Made by a program: the position numbers and the translations under genes. A stretch of 64,000 nt of DNA. Origin: Rothia nasimurium (GTDB taxonomy: Bacteria > Actinomycetota > Actinomycetes > Actinomycetales > Micrococcaceae). Below, one piece after another: positions 35,412-44,751 of this stretch (position 1 is its first letter; every line of letters starts with the position of its first letter). Under the pieces are notes generated by a model. The model did not search any database. It was not told the origin of the DNA and saw only the letters and a program-made list of their open reading frames with translations. The stretch is taken from contig NZ_CAKMSR010000013.1 of assembly GCF_928381705.1 (NCBI RefSeq), positions 1 to 64,000 on the forward strand. The letters run 5' to 3'.

Positions 35412-36917
35412 TTATTTTCCTGTTTTTAGTAGTTGCCGGCCGGTAAAGCTGAGCCTGTATTGCTGGTTCTTACTCTGAGGTTTGTCGGGGAGGGTGCGCT
35501 CGATCAAGTGGGCATTCAGCAGGGGGGTAAGGTAGCTGCTGCTCAGGTGGCTGGTTGATTTGATACCGAGCCTCATCTGAATTTCTTGTCTTGTCTTGCT
35601 ACCCCCAGCCAGGTATCTCAGGAGCGTCAGGTGGTTTGCCGAAAGCTTGAGCCCCTCATATGCGGTATCCGGTTCATCATATGCGGTATCCGGTTCATCA
35701 TATGCGGTTTCAAGCTCATCATATGCGGTATCCGGTTCATCATATGCGCTTGAGGTGCTGGGCGTTGAGGAGTGGTCTTCGATGTATACGGTGACCCGTA
35801 CCCTGTCCACAATCTCTTCGATACGGGGTTCGGGTAAACCGGCCTCTGCGATATCTGCGAAAGCTCGCTTTAAACCTGTACCCCACTGTTCCATGAGGTT
35901 GGCTTCTCTGAAAATTTTGGCCAGGGAGGGGTTGCGGAGCTTGGAGACGTAGCGCATGCTCTCTATGGTCATGCCCGGCATGAGGGTGCCGGGGTTCTCA
36001 ATTTCGATCCGGTCGTCGTAGAAGGCGAGGCGAATCGGGGTGCCTCTTTCGCCGTAGTTGGCGTGGGCTAGGGCGTTGACAACGAGTTCTCGGAGGGCTG
36101 TGACCGGCACGGAGTAGACGTCCTGACGTTTCACTCCCCCGAAGATTGCCCTGCGGTAGGCGTGCTTAAGGATAAAGTCCATGATGGGTTCCACAGCGGC
36201 TGGGATGTTGGTGTGAACATCGGTGTGGTCGCTGATGTGGAGCCGGTCGGTACCGCGAAAGCGGGCTAGTTGCACGTAGGCGGTGGGGAGGTAGGAGTCG
36301 GGGTGGGGGTGGGCTGCCAGGATTCCGGCGTTAGTGGGGACCAGGGTGCCGAGATAGGCGACGGCTAGTCCTAGGTGGGTGAGGTGTTCCCGGCTGGTTG
36401 GCGTGTTCCGTAGCTGGGAGAGGGTCTCTAGGTCTAGCTCGTCGATGGAGGCAGCAGGGCAGGGCTCGTCTTCGAAGAAGCTCCCCCGGGCTAGCCGCTC
36501 TAGTTCTGCGACCATGGCGGTGTCTGCCCGGCGGGTTGAGCTTCCTAAGCGGACGTATACGCCGTGGTCGAGGCCTTCTGCGCGTATGTAGTGGGGTTTT
36601 CGGGTGGCAGGTACATCGACGATGAGCACGGTTTTCCCGGCTACGGTGGCTGCCATGATGTTGGGCAGGAGTTGCGGGGTGATGGTGTCGTTGATGAGGG
36701 AGGTGAGCCGTTCTTCTTCGGCGAGGGGGTCATCCAAGCCGCTGACGGTGCGGTCGTCGTTGATTCCTACGATGAGCTGGCCACCGGCGGAGTTGGCGAA
36801 GGCCACGAGGGTGCGCAGGGGCCCGGCGGGGTGGGTGAGGTCCCGCTTGTATTCCAGCGTTTTGCCTTCGGGGCGGGTGAGTTTGCCGGTGTTGTCGGTG
36901 GTCAGCTCATCGAACAC
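35412..36917 (-). CDS. AlbA_2 (Schlafen-like)/HATPase protein with heptapeptide repeats, BREX accessory
   Basis: 501 residues. The N-terminal AlbA_2 domain has GKTLEYKRDLT and GGQLIVGINDDRTVSGLDD (about 18-65). A GHKL-type HATPase_c_4 region follows with LVVNALAHANYGERGTP and FYDDRIEIENPG (about 285-320). Residues about 390-420 are four tandem copies of YDE(P/L)(D/E)TA, then a winged helix (SKTRQEIQMRLGIKSTSHLSSSYLTPLLNAHLIERTLP). This is the layout of RecG-like putative transcriptional regulators. The start is probably the GTG at 36917, 15 bp after pglX. The gene sits between pglX and pglZ, a common place for BREX extras. It could regulate the operon or act as an effector. Confidence 0.88.
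   Translation of the reverse strand: MFDELTTDNTGKLTRPEGKTLEYKRDLTHPAGPLRTLVAFANSAGGQLIVGINDDRTVSGLDDPLAEEERLTSLINDTITPQLLPNIMAATVAGKTVLIVDVPATRKPHYIRAEGLDHGVYVRLGSSTRRADTAMVAELERLARGSFFEDEPCPAASIDELDLETLSQLRNTPTSREHLTHLGLAVAYLGTLVPTNAGILAAHPHPDSYLPTAYVQLARFRGTDRLHISDHTDVHTNIPAAVEPIMDFILKHAYRRAIFGGVKRQDVYSVPVTALRELVVNALAHANYGERGTPIRLAFYDDRIEIENPGTLMPGMTIESMRYVSKLRNPSLAKIFREANLMEQWGTGLKRAFADIAEAGLPEPRIEEIVDRVRVTVYIEDHSSTPSTSSAYDEPDTAYDELETAYDEPDTAYDEPDTAYEGLKLSANHLTLLRYLAGGSKTRQEIQMRLGIKSTSHLSSSYLTPLLNAHLIERTLPDKPQSKNQQYRLSFTGRQLLKTGK
35657..35748 (-). repeat. Tandem 21-bp coding repeat (4.4 copies)
   Basis: A 21-bp unit beginning CATATGCGG on the plus strand recurs at 35657, 35678, 35699 and 35720, with a partial fifth at 35741. 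Three copies are identical; the third differs at 4 positions. Each unit encodes seven residues (YDEPDTA), so gain or loss of units keeps the frame. The repeat joins the ATPase and winged-helix domains. Confidence 0.95.
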
Positions 36918-36932
36918 GGGGTCTTGGCCTTT

Positions 36933-39900
36933 CTAGATGGAGTGGAGGGCCTTGCCGAGTAGGGAGTAGTTGTGGGCGACGCCGTTATCCAGGTCGATGT
37001 GGATGTTTTTGACGGCTAGGGGGTAGAGCACGCTGTCTTGGTAGTCGGTGAGCTCTTTGAGGGTTTTGGCAAGGGCGTCGTCCTCTTTTTGGGCCCGGGT
37101 TGCTTCGCGGCCTTGGCCGTGGGCGATGGTGTATTGGAGGTGTTCCCGGTTGGCGGTGAGTTTGTCCATGTAGGGGCGGAGGTAGTCGTTAAGGACGGTG
37201 CTGACGGTGGCCGGGGTGTAGCGGTGCATGTAGACCAGGGCTTTGAAGCTGCCCTTGCCATTACCGGTGGATGAGAACATCCAGTAGATGGGCCGCTTGG
37301 AATAGCGCTTGAGGTGGTCCTTGTAGAAGTCGTCGGTGAAGTATTTGCGCACGCTCTTGCCGAGGGTCGCTTCGATGTAGGTGAGGTTGATCTCGAGGTT
37401 TTCTTCGCCGAAGGCTTTTTTGAGGAAGGCCCGGAATTTGGCGACGATGTCGTCGTCGAAGCGGTCGTCGGCGAGGACGGGGATGACGTTGTCTTCGTCG
37501 GGGATGAAGGTGGGCGCGTCGGTGCCAGCCTTAGCCAGGTAGTCGGCCAGGGTTTCGCCCTGGTTAGCGATGATGAGGCCGGGGGTGTCGAGGGAGTAGC
37601 GACCGAAGAGGACGCCGACGAAGTAGGAGATGAGGTCTTTCACCATCCTAGTCGAGCTTCCATCACCATAATAATATTCACTATTGAAATTGAGCGTGAT
37701 TGATTTATTGCTTACAGAATTATCAATTTCTTCAGGGTCACCAAAGTAATACCGTGAAACAATTTTATTTATCTCCTGCTCATTTTCCTTAAGTTTCCCA
37801 ATCTGGGCACTGTTATATTTTCTCAACCTATCAACCGAGCCCTCTATAGTTCCCCCCCTCAGGGAAACGATTGGATTGACAGAAAACGTATGGGAAGATT
37901 CAATATTAGCCAAATCTTTGTCAGAAATCTCTATACATTCTGATACCAATTCTTTTATAAGCCCGCTCGAGATAACCTCTGTACATGTAGGCAATTTAGA
38001 GATAGACCCCTCAGTGAAATCAACAGTTGGAGCAATAGATGCCAGAATATAGCTTGCCGTAGATGAGTTCAAAAACCCAAGCAGACCTAGTGTATTTTCA
38101 CTATCCCTTGGGAAAAGTATCGAACCTTTAGCATTTGCAATTGCACCAGCAGGACTATACCTAAATGATGGGGAGCTGCTTGATAAAGTACCCCAGGTTA
38201 TACCCTCTCTAAAAATAAAATCAAGATTTTGCGGCCTGGATTTACGTTTACCAGTTACCTTATCCTTAAAGTTAATTATTTCAAAACCGTCATTTTCCCA
38301 ATTAACTACGAGATCATTATTTCCGGACCATTTATTATAATTGCCACCCTTTGGGTGGGGGAACCATTTAGCACCGCTCACGCAAGCGTCTTCCCTATCT
38401 AACGAATCTCTTTTTATTTTTGAATTATTAACCTCGTACCAATACCGAATAAACCGTTCATTATTTCCTGTAATTATCCCTTGCTTTGCGTCAGCAATCG
38501 AAGAAATTGCTGGGCTATTTTGAAAATTCTCAAGAATAGTTCCAGGTAGCCAATAGGAAAGCGCCTGGTCCGGCACCTTCAAAAGGTCTACCTGCTTCAC
38601 AACGAACTGAGTTTCTGCCTCGGCAAAAAACCTCTGGCGAATTACCTCAACCGAGCGCACCTCAACATGCTGGTCATAGAGCTTACGGTAAATTCCGGTA
38701 GTACCCTCAGAGGGCTCAGAGTTTTGAACAATGAAAGCAACCGAGCCAAAGTCAGAACCGAAAATTCCCCGACCCAAATGTGCAAGAGTGGTCACCCGTA
38801 GGTCTTTCAGCAGATGGGCACGGTAGTTCTTGAAGGAACTCAAGAACATCCATGAAGGTAGATCAATCATGCCCCAATAGGCAGATTTTTCGCCAAGAGT
38901 TTCTGCCCGCTCCATAAAAGCAGTCATCAAATCAGCCGCCGTATCAGGGTAGTTTTCCTTCAACCAAGCCGTCATCATCGGCGACATGTTCTTGGAACCC
39001 ATATAGGGCGGGTTAGCCACCACAGCTACGTAAGTCGACGAAAGCAGCTCAGCCTGGCGCAGCACCAGACGTGCCTTCTCCCTCAGCTCAGCCAACTCAT
39101 CCAGCAAAAGCCCGGGCTCAGCGTCCGCCTCCCCCACAAACGCCTCAACATGCTCACGCATCACCTGCAGAACAGCAGCATCCGGACGAATCAAAGAGCC
39201 AAACACATCAGCGCTCTCAAACTGGTTCCAGAACCCAGCAAAAACATCAGCATCCACCTGGACCAGCCCACTATCCACCGCATGGTCAGCAGCGAAATCA
39301 AAGCCCTCCCCCAGGCTCCTCAACTCCTCACCCGTAAAAGACACCTTCTGCAGCACACAAATCTGCGGGGCCACCACCCGGTTCGGACGCAAGAAACGGC
39401 GGTAACGCTCACGAGCCTTCATCGTCAAAGCAAACGCAGCCAAAGCACCCGCCCGCTCATCCAACTCCACACCCACCAGGTTCTTAGCCAAAATCAAACC
39501 CGGAATCTCAGCCTCAGCATACCCAGCCTCACAATACATCTCATAGAGCAGATCAAAAGCATAGGTCAGCATATGACCAGAACCCACCGCCGGGTCCAGA
39601 ACCGTTAGCTCCTCCGGCGAACTAATCCGCACAAAATCCTGAACAGAATCCAAGCCGCCCACCGGCTCCACAAAATACTCCATCTGCCCCCGCAGGGCAG
39701 AACCCGGGTTATTCAACAGCCAGGTACGCCCCACCGTATTCTGCACCAGATAGCGCACAATCCAGTTCGGCGTAAACAGCTGGGTCGCCGCAGGAATCTC
39801 AGCAGCCCCCGCCTTCTTCCCCTTCTTAAAGCCGTCGAAGACCTCGTCCTTACGCTCAGCAATATAGAACTGGTACAGCCAGCCAATCACCTCAACGTCC

Positions 39901-40490
39901 TGGCACATCTCCACCGTCATGGTCTGGGCAATCTTACGCACCACAGAATGAGCAGCAAGCAGGTTAGCCGGAAGAAGCAAATTACTCACGTCATCAGCCT
40001 CCGGGAACATCGCCGGAACCCAGGTCTGAAAATGCTGAGCGTACTCATCCACCAGCAGGGCGAAAACATCAGAATAAGGATCCTGAGAACGAGCTACCCC
40101 GTTCACAATATCCCGGATCTTTCCAGCCACTCCAAAAGACTTCACGATGTTTTCATCAATCATGCCGGCAAAGGCATCCGAAACCACCTGGGGAGGAGCC
40201 TGCATAGGATTAGCTCCCTCAGCCGGTGACACCACCCCCACCGGAGAATAGCCCCTAGCGTCCATAAACCGCATCGCCACCAGGCGGTTAAACCACAGGT
40301 AGGTCACCCGCTCAATCACAGCCTCACGCGACGACTCAGCAATCGCCTGCTCTAGCTTCCCCACCAGAACAGGGAAATCCAGACGCTCATTCGACCCCCG
40401 CATGAGCACAGCATCAAGTCGGGCAGCCACCCCCTGAGCTAGCTCCCGACGGGTCTCAGCCGCAAAATTCTTCAACACTGAAGTATCCAC
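36933..40490 (-). CDS. pglX: BREX-1 adenine-specific DNA methyltransferase PglX
   Basis: 1185 residues. The SAM-binding motif LDPAVGSGHMLTYAFDLLYEMY (about 308-329) and catalytic NPPYMGSKNM (about 500) identify an N6-adenine methyltransferase. It marks host DNA at a non-palindromic site and guides BREX discrimination of phage. The GTG at 40490 (AAAGG upstream) gives VDTSVLKNFA, the usual PglX beginning; a TTG at 40514 is weaker. The part encoded by about 37640-38580, where the target-recognition region should lie, is AT-rich and unlike both flanks, which suggests replacement by recombination. Confidence 0.96.
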   Translation of the reverse strand: MDTSVLKNFAAETRRELAQGVAARLDAVLMRGSNERLDFPVLVGKLEQAIAESSREAVIERVTYLWFNRLVAMRFMDARGYSPVGVVSPAEGANPMQAPPQVVSDAFAGMIDENIVKSFGVAGKIRDIVNGVARSQDPYSDVFALLVDEYAQHFQTWVPAMFPEADDVSNLLLPANLLAAHSVVRKIAQTMTVEMCQDVEVIGWLYQFYIAERKDEVFDGFKKGKKAGAAEIPAATQLFTPNWIVRYLVQNTVGRTWLLNNPGSALRGQMEYFVEPVGGLDSVQDFVRISSPEELTVLDPAVGSGHMLTYAFDLLYEMYCEAGYAEAEIPGLILAKNLVGVELDERAGALAAFALTMKARERYRRFLRPNRVVAPQICVLQKVSFTGEELRSLGEGFDFAADHAVDSGLVQVDADVFAGFWNQFESADVFGSLIRPDAAVLQVMREHVEAFVGEADAEPGLLLDELAELREKARLVLRQAELLSSTYVAVVANPPYMGSKNMSPMMTAWLKENYPDTAADLMTAFMERAETLGEKSAYWGMIDLPSWMFLSSFKNYRAHLLKDLRVTTLAHLGRGIFGSDFGSVAFIVQNSEPSEGTTGIYRKLYDQHVEVRSVEVIRQRFFAEAETQFVVKQVDLLKVPDQALSYWLPGTILENFQNSPAISSIADAKQGIITGNNERFIRYWYEVNNSKIKRDSLDREDACVSGAKWFPHPKGGNYNKWSGNNDLVVNWENDGFEIINFKDKVTGKRKSRPQNLDFIFREGITWGTLSSSSPSFRYSPAGAIANAKGSILFPRDSENTLGLLGFLNSSTASYILASIAPTVDFTEGSISKLPTCTEVISSGLIKELVSECIEISDKDLANIESSHTFSVNPIVSLRGGTIEGSVDRLRKYNSAQIGKLKENEQEINKIVSRYYFGDPEEIDNSVSNKSITLNFNSEYYYGDGSSTRMVKDLISYFVGVLFGRYSLDTPGLIIANQGETLADYLAKAGTDAPTFIPDEDNVIPVLADDRFDDDIVAKFRAFLKKAFGEENLEINLTYIEATLGKSVRKYFTDDFYKDHLKRYSKRPIYWMFSSTGNGKGSFKALVYMHRYTPATVSTVLNDYLRPYMDKLTANREHLQYTIAHGQGREATRAQKEDDALAKTLKELTDYQDSVLYPLAVKNIHIDLDNGVAHNYSLLGKALHSI

Positions 40491-40590
40491 ACATACACCT
40501 TTACTCTGAATCAAAACTTACTTCTCATTAAAACAAACGCGGGCGCTGAACACGCGGTCAGTGTCAGCGCCCGTCGCTTCACGGGTAGGG

Positions 40591-43500
40591 CTAGAAGAGC
40601 ATGATGTAGCGGCCCTCAGCCACAGCCCGCTCAAGATCCTGCCTCAGAAGGCTCAGGTAGGAATCAACATCAGACTGCGAACGCAAGACCTGGGGGGCAC
40701 CCTCAGGCTTCACCAGCTGACCAATCTGAACCGGAGCCGCCACCTGTTGGGCGGCCTGTTCAGGAAGGTTCTGGGAAGGCTCGCTAGGTTCAACCTCCCC
40801 CAGAGACGGCTGAATCTCTCCAGAGTCAGCAGGAGCAGTCTTTGCTGAAGCAACCAGCAACTCCTGTGCCAGAGCAGGAATCCTGGTCTGCCTAAATTCT
40901 TGGGCCGCTGACTGAATCAGGGGGATAAAGGCTTCTTCCACAATACGCTGTTGGATTCCTTGGAACTCCTGGTCAACCCGTTCCCGCAGGGCCTCGGTAG
41001 CCTGCGACCACTCCGGCAGATTCTCAAGTTCCTGCCGCCCAAGACCCAAATCTTCTAGAACCTGACTCCTCGCGCCCTGCTTGGCCAGGTCAAGCTTCTC
41101 AATCAGGTCTCCCGTCAGCTGGCGGATCTTCTGAATAACACGACTATCAAAGCACCTTTCCGCTGCCAAGGCAGACCTCAGCGGGGCAACAGCCGAAGCA
41201 GGAACAGACGCAAGATTCACCTTCTCACGTTCCAACAGCTGGGTAGCCCGGTCATAGTCCTTCCGCTGCTGCCCCCTCATAAAGCTCCTCACAGGAGCTA
41301 GCACGCTTTCAACCTCATCCAAAAGGCTTTCCAGCTCTTCCTCCTGTTCAAAAAGAACCACCGGATGAGAGGCATACTGCTTGAACCCCTCCAACCTCTC
41401 CAACAGGGGGCGAAGCAGCGGTGTAAAGGGGTAGGGTTCTTTCTCCAACTGGGCTACTTCAGCTGCCACCGCCTGAATTCGCGTCAGGGCATAGGCTGCC
41501 AGCTCTTCACCACCTTCAAAGACGGGCAGACTCTCATGCGGCTCAAAATCATGCAAAAAATCCTGCAGAGACCGAATCTGCTCCTCTGGAATCAGGCGAG
41601 TCACCTTCAACCACAGCACATCAAACCCTGTAGCCTTCGTCAGGGCTTCAGACACCTGGGTTCGCTTCAGGGGGCGGCTATCCTTACTCACCGTCACCTT
41701 ACCCTCAGACACCAGAAGGGCAAGAACAGCACGGGACGAAAGGGAATCCCAACCATAAGGGCTACCCTCAAAATGACCAATCAACCAGGCAACATTGAGA
41801 CTCTCATTCTGTTTACGGGTTATCGCCCCCAGCATTGTCTCGGCGGCCACCGCCATAGAACGCTGGGTCTCAATACCTTCAAGTGTCTCTTCAGAACTCA
41901 AGATGGACCGAATCGTTGCCTCAGTCGCCCGGGTGCTCCCCAACTGACCCAACTGCGAGTACACCCGTCCTACCAAACGAGAGAAGGCAAGCTCTACCCG
42001 GCCCTTAGCTGTTGAAGCAGAAATATCCATCAGCTCAGAACCATTATCGAACAGAGCAGATTCAAGAATAGCTTTCTCAATCCGCCCCTTCAGTTCCCGG
42101 CCCCGAACCTGATTAACCTGAACCTTCATGTTCAAGGCCCTGGTTGCATCTTCAGTGAGTGAGCTACCCTGGGTGCGTTTCACATATTTATTGGTCTGAA
42201 CAAACAGACGAATATCGTGTACCAGCAAATCATCAGGCCTCAGCATCACTACCAGCTCTTTTTTACCGATGCTGTGCCCGCGCAGAGCATCAAGATTCTC
42301 ATGGAACTCATAGAGCGGGGTCAAAAAGTTAATGCTGAGATCCTGTGCCCGGCCAGCAGACGTGTTATCAATCTTGAGAGTATAGGCAAAATCCCGTCCC
42401 GTGGCAGCATCACGAATTTTTGTACCGGCCAGAATCGACGCGATGTTCTGCTGATACTCCTTCAGCTCCTCGCCCGGATCCAGCTCAACATTCTTAATCT
42501 TCTGCTCAATGTCCTTCTCAGCATCGGTCAGATACTCGAAGAGCTCCCCCTTACGCTGGATGAAACTACGCTGCTCCAAATCCTGCAAAGCATGTTTTAC
42601 CCGGGCCTGCACAGCCGAAAGATCAGAATTGAAGCCCTCGTACATAAGGACCACCAGGTTATGCTCAGAAGCCTTAAACTCATCAACATACTTAACCAAG
42701 AAAAGGGCCTTAAGCACCCGAGCAGCAAAAGAGTCAAGCTCAACTTCCGCAGCAACAATCTGCCGCACAATCAATGACTGCAGGGAATTCTTAATCCCTT
42801 CAAACATACGGTCAAAACTAACGGTCGTACCGACCTTCTCCTCAGCAATCTGCCGGGCAACGTCCTGAACAACCCCCAGCATAGACCGCTCACCCACCGA
42901 CGAATACCGGCCTTCAAAGGCATTCTGCTGGGAAAGCCCCTCAATGGCATTCTGGAACAGACGGAACTGATAACCCACAAAGGGATAGATATCTACAAAA
43001 TGGCTCTCATCCTTGAAATAGCCAAACGCCCGTGACCCATCATGAAAATCAAACAAAGTCTTCAGGTTCTGATGCTGCTGGGCATAAAGGGCCCTCACCT
43101 CAGCTGCACCCTCGTCGTTCTTACGCAGCAGACGCTTACTGATGACCTCTTCAACGTCCTGGCTAGAAAGCTTCAAACGGGCCTTAAAACGGGCCTGAAT
43201 CTTAGAGAAATCATTCGTTTGCTGCTTCGTCTGGTCGCCCAGAACCGCATCCATGCTCTCCTGCGACGTGACAAAAACCCAAGAACGCCCCTCACAGACC
43301 GTCATCAGGGTCTCAGCAACCGTCTGGAGCTTCAACATCAGCTTCACATTATTGGCAATAAACTGCCCCACTTCATCAGCAAAGAAGTTAATCCGGTAGC
43401 GGGAATCCTCACGGCGGTCTAGCCAGTCCTTGACGTTCTGGGCAAAATCTTCAACAGTAACGCTGTAGTTATCGCTGTACTGGGTCAGAATCTGAACAGG

Positions 43501-44163
43501 ATCAGTTTCTGATGCTCCCTTCAACCGGGCGTAAGCAATAGCCGCATTGTGTTCCTCCAAGAAACTATGGCTACGCCCCTCATCCCAAGGCAACCCTGCA
43601 ACTTCGGCATAAATATCCTTGAACCGGCCAAGCTCCCCCCGCGCGTCCAGGTCCCTCTCAAACTGGGCCACATGGGGCATACGCCCAAAATACCCACAGG
43701 CCTCGTCAAATACCCTCACAAAAACAGCCAGCAGGGCATCATCGCCCTTCTCCACCGAGTTACTGGCCTTCTGGTCAATATTGAAGAGAATACTCGTTGC
43801 CGGAATCCCAGCCGAACGGCTAATAGCCCCCTCCAAGGTTAACTCATCAGCTTCACGAGCTTTCTGACAAAAAGCATCAACAGCCACAGCTCGATCAAAC
43901 TCATGCTGTGGAACAGTACCCAGTAGGTGCGCTAGCATCTTCAGCAGGTGGGATTTACCAGACCCAAAGAAACCAGAAATCCACACGCCGTTGCTACCGT
44001 CGTTGTTGTTATAGCTATCGAGTAGGTTCTCAACAGCATGTGCGGCTTCCGCCGTTAAAACGTACTCTTCAACTTCAGTACCCAGCTGCTTCGCGTCATC
44101 AGCCTTGATCACACCCTCAATAGAACGCTGAATATCCTTCGCAAAAAGATTATTAATCTGCAT
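40591..44163 (-). CDS. brxC: BREX-1 BrxC (PglY-like P-loop ATPase)
   Basis: 1190 residues. The N-terminus INNLFAKDIQRSIEGVIKADD and the P-loop WISGFFGSGKSHLLKMLAHLLG (about 60-81) are characteristic, followed by FFADEVGQFI (Walker B-like, about 265) and long helical segments. BrxC is an ATPase needed for both methylation and exclusion in BREX. Its start overlaps the brxB stop by one base (TAATG). About 76 bp of AT-poor spacer precede pglX with no visible terminator. Codons end more often in T or G than in pglZ and brxL. Confidence 0.96.
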   Translation of the reverse strand: MQINNLFAKDIQRSIEGVIKADDAKQLGTEVEEYVLTAEAAHAVENLLDSYNNNDGSNGVWISGFFGSGKSHLLKMLAHLLGTVPQHEFDRAVAVDAFCQKAREADELTLEGAISRSAGIPATSILFNIDQKASNSVEKGDDALLAVFVRVFDEACGYFGRMPHVAQFERDLDARGELGRFKDIYAEVAGLPWDEGRSHSFLEEHNAAIAYARLKGASETDPVQILTQYSDNYSVTVEDFAQNVKDWLDRREDSRYRINFFADEVGQFIANNVKLMLKLQTVAETLMTVCEGRSWVFVTSQESMDAVLGDQTKQQTNDFSKIQARFKARLKLSSQDVEEVISKRLLRKNDEGAAEVRALYAQQHQNLKTLFDFHDGSRAFGYFKDESHFVDIYPFVGYQFRLFQNAIEGLSQQNAFEGRYSSVGERSMLGVVQDVARQIAEEKVGTTVSFDRMFEGIKNSLQSLIVRQIVAAEVELDSFAARVLKALFLVKYVDEFKASEHNLVVLMYEGFNSDLSAVQARVKHALQDLEQRSFIQRKGELFEYLTDAEKDIEQKIKNVELDPGEELKEYQQNIASILAGTKIRDAATGRDFAYTLKIDNTSAGRAQDLSINFLTPLYEFHENLDALRGHSIGKKELVVMLRPDDLLVHDIRLFVQTNKYVKRTQGSSLTEDATRALNMKVQVNQVRGRELKGRIEKAILESALFDNGSELMDISASTAKGRVELAFSRLVGRVYSQLGQLGSTRATEATIRSILSSEETLEGIETQRSMAVAAETMLGAITRKQNESLNVAWLIGHFEGSPYGWDSLSSRAVLALLVSEGKVTVSKDSRPLKRTQVSEALTKATGFDVLWLKVTRLIPEEQIRSLQDFLHDFEPHESLPVFEGGEELAAYALTRIQAVAAEVAQLEKEPYPFTPLLRPLLERLEGFKQYASHPVVLFEQEEELESLLDEVESVLAPVRSFMRGQQRKDYDRATQLLEREKVNLASVPASAVAPLRSALAAERCFDSRVIQKIRQLTGDLIEKLDLAKQGARSQVLEDLGLGRQELENLPEWSQATEALRERVDQEFQGIQQRIVEEAFIPLIQSAAQEFRQTRIPALAQELLVASAKTAPADSGEIQPSLGEVEPSEPSQNLPEQAAQQVAAPVQIGQLVKPEGAPQVLRSQSDVDSYLSLLRQDLERAVAEGRYIMLF

Positions 44164-44750
44164 TACAGACCTGCCCTTACCATTTCCTCAATATTCTTAG
44201 CCCGGTAATAACTATCGCTAGCAGCTATATTCAACACCTTCAGCTCATACCCACGAGCCTCATTCTTGGTGTACTGACCAGGGAACCACAGCACCAAAGG
44301 TACCGGCGGCATATGAATCTGTAGGGCCTCCAGAAGAGCATGAGTACGGATAAAGGGGAAGACAGCCCCAATACCGTGCACAATCACAAGCTTGTGATCA
44401 CTCGACTTCGCAGCTATCTTTGGGGCGATCAACGTCTCCACATCCAGAATGCTCTGCAAACCAGCAGCAAACTTTGACTTAGTCTTCTGCCGAGGTTCTG
44501 CTTTCAGCACAGGATTCAGCAGACCTCTTTCTTCCAAGAGTTCAAGACACAGGTCAAAGAGATTTATCGTCACGAGGTCAATACCGTCTTGACGCAGGTG
44601 CCCACTCACAAGATACAAGGACTTTTCAGCGTTCAGAGCGTCTGCAGGATCAAAGGGGTAAATGAAAAAAGGAACCTCATTATTCAGCCCCCTCATCTTA
44701 AGAAAATTTTCACTCCCCAAAAGAGTTATCAGCTCCTGGTCAGTTGCCAT
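44163..44750 (-). CDS. brxB: BREX-1 BrxB (DUF1788)
   Basis: 195 residues. The pattern FLKMRGLNNEVPFFIYPFDP, VIVHGIGAVFPFIRTHALLEAL and PLVLWFPGQY is diagnostic for DUF1788. BrxB is a small core protein of BREX whose biochemical role is not settled. The ATG at 44750 follows the brxA stop directly; the longer frame from 44813 lies inside brxA. It overlaps brxC by one base. Confidence 0.94.
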   Translation of the reverse strand: MATDQELITLLGSENFLKMRGLNNEVPFFIYPFDPADALNAEKSLYLVSGHLRQDGIDLVTINLFDLCLELLEERGLLNPVLKAEPRQKTKSKFAAGLQSILDVETLIAPKIAAKSSDHKLVIVHGIGAVFPFIRTHALLEALQIHMPPVPLVLWFPGQYTKNEARGYELKVLNIAASDSYYRAKNIEEMVRAGL

Positions 44751-44751
44751 G

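Noticed and set aside
35657..35748. Short regularly spaced repeats, CRISPR-like at first sight
   Set aside because: Units are directly adjacent with no spacers, and they are in frame inside a coding region.
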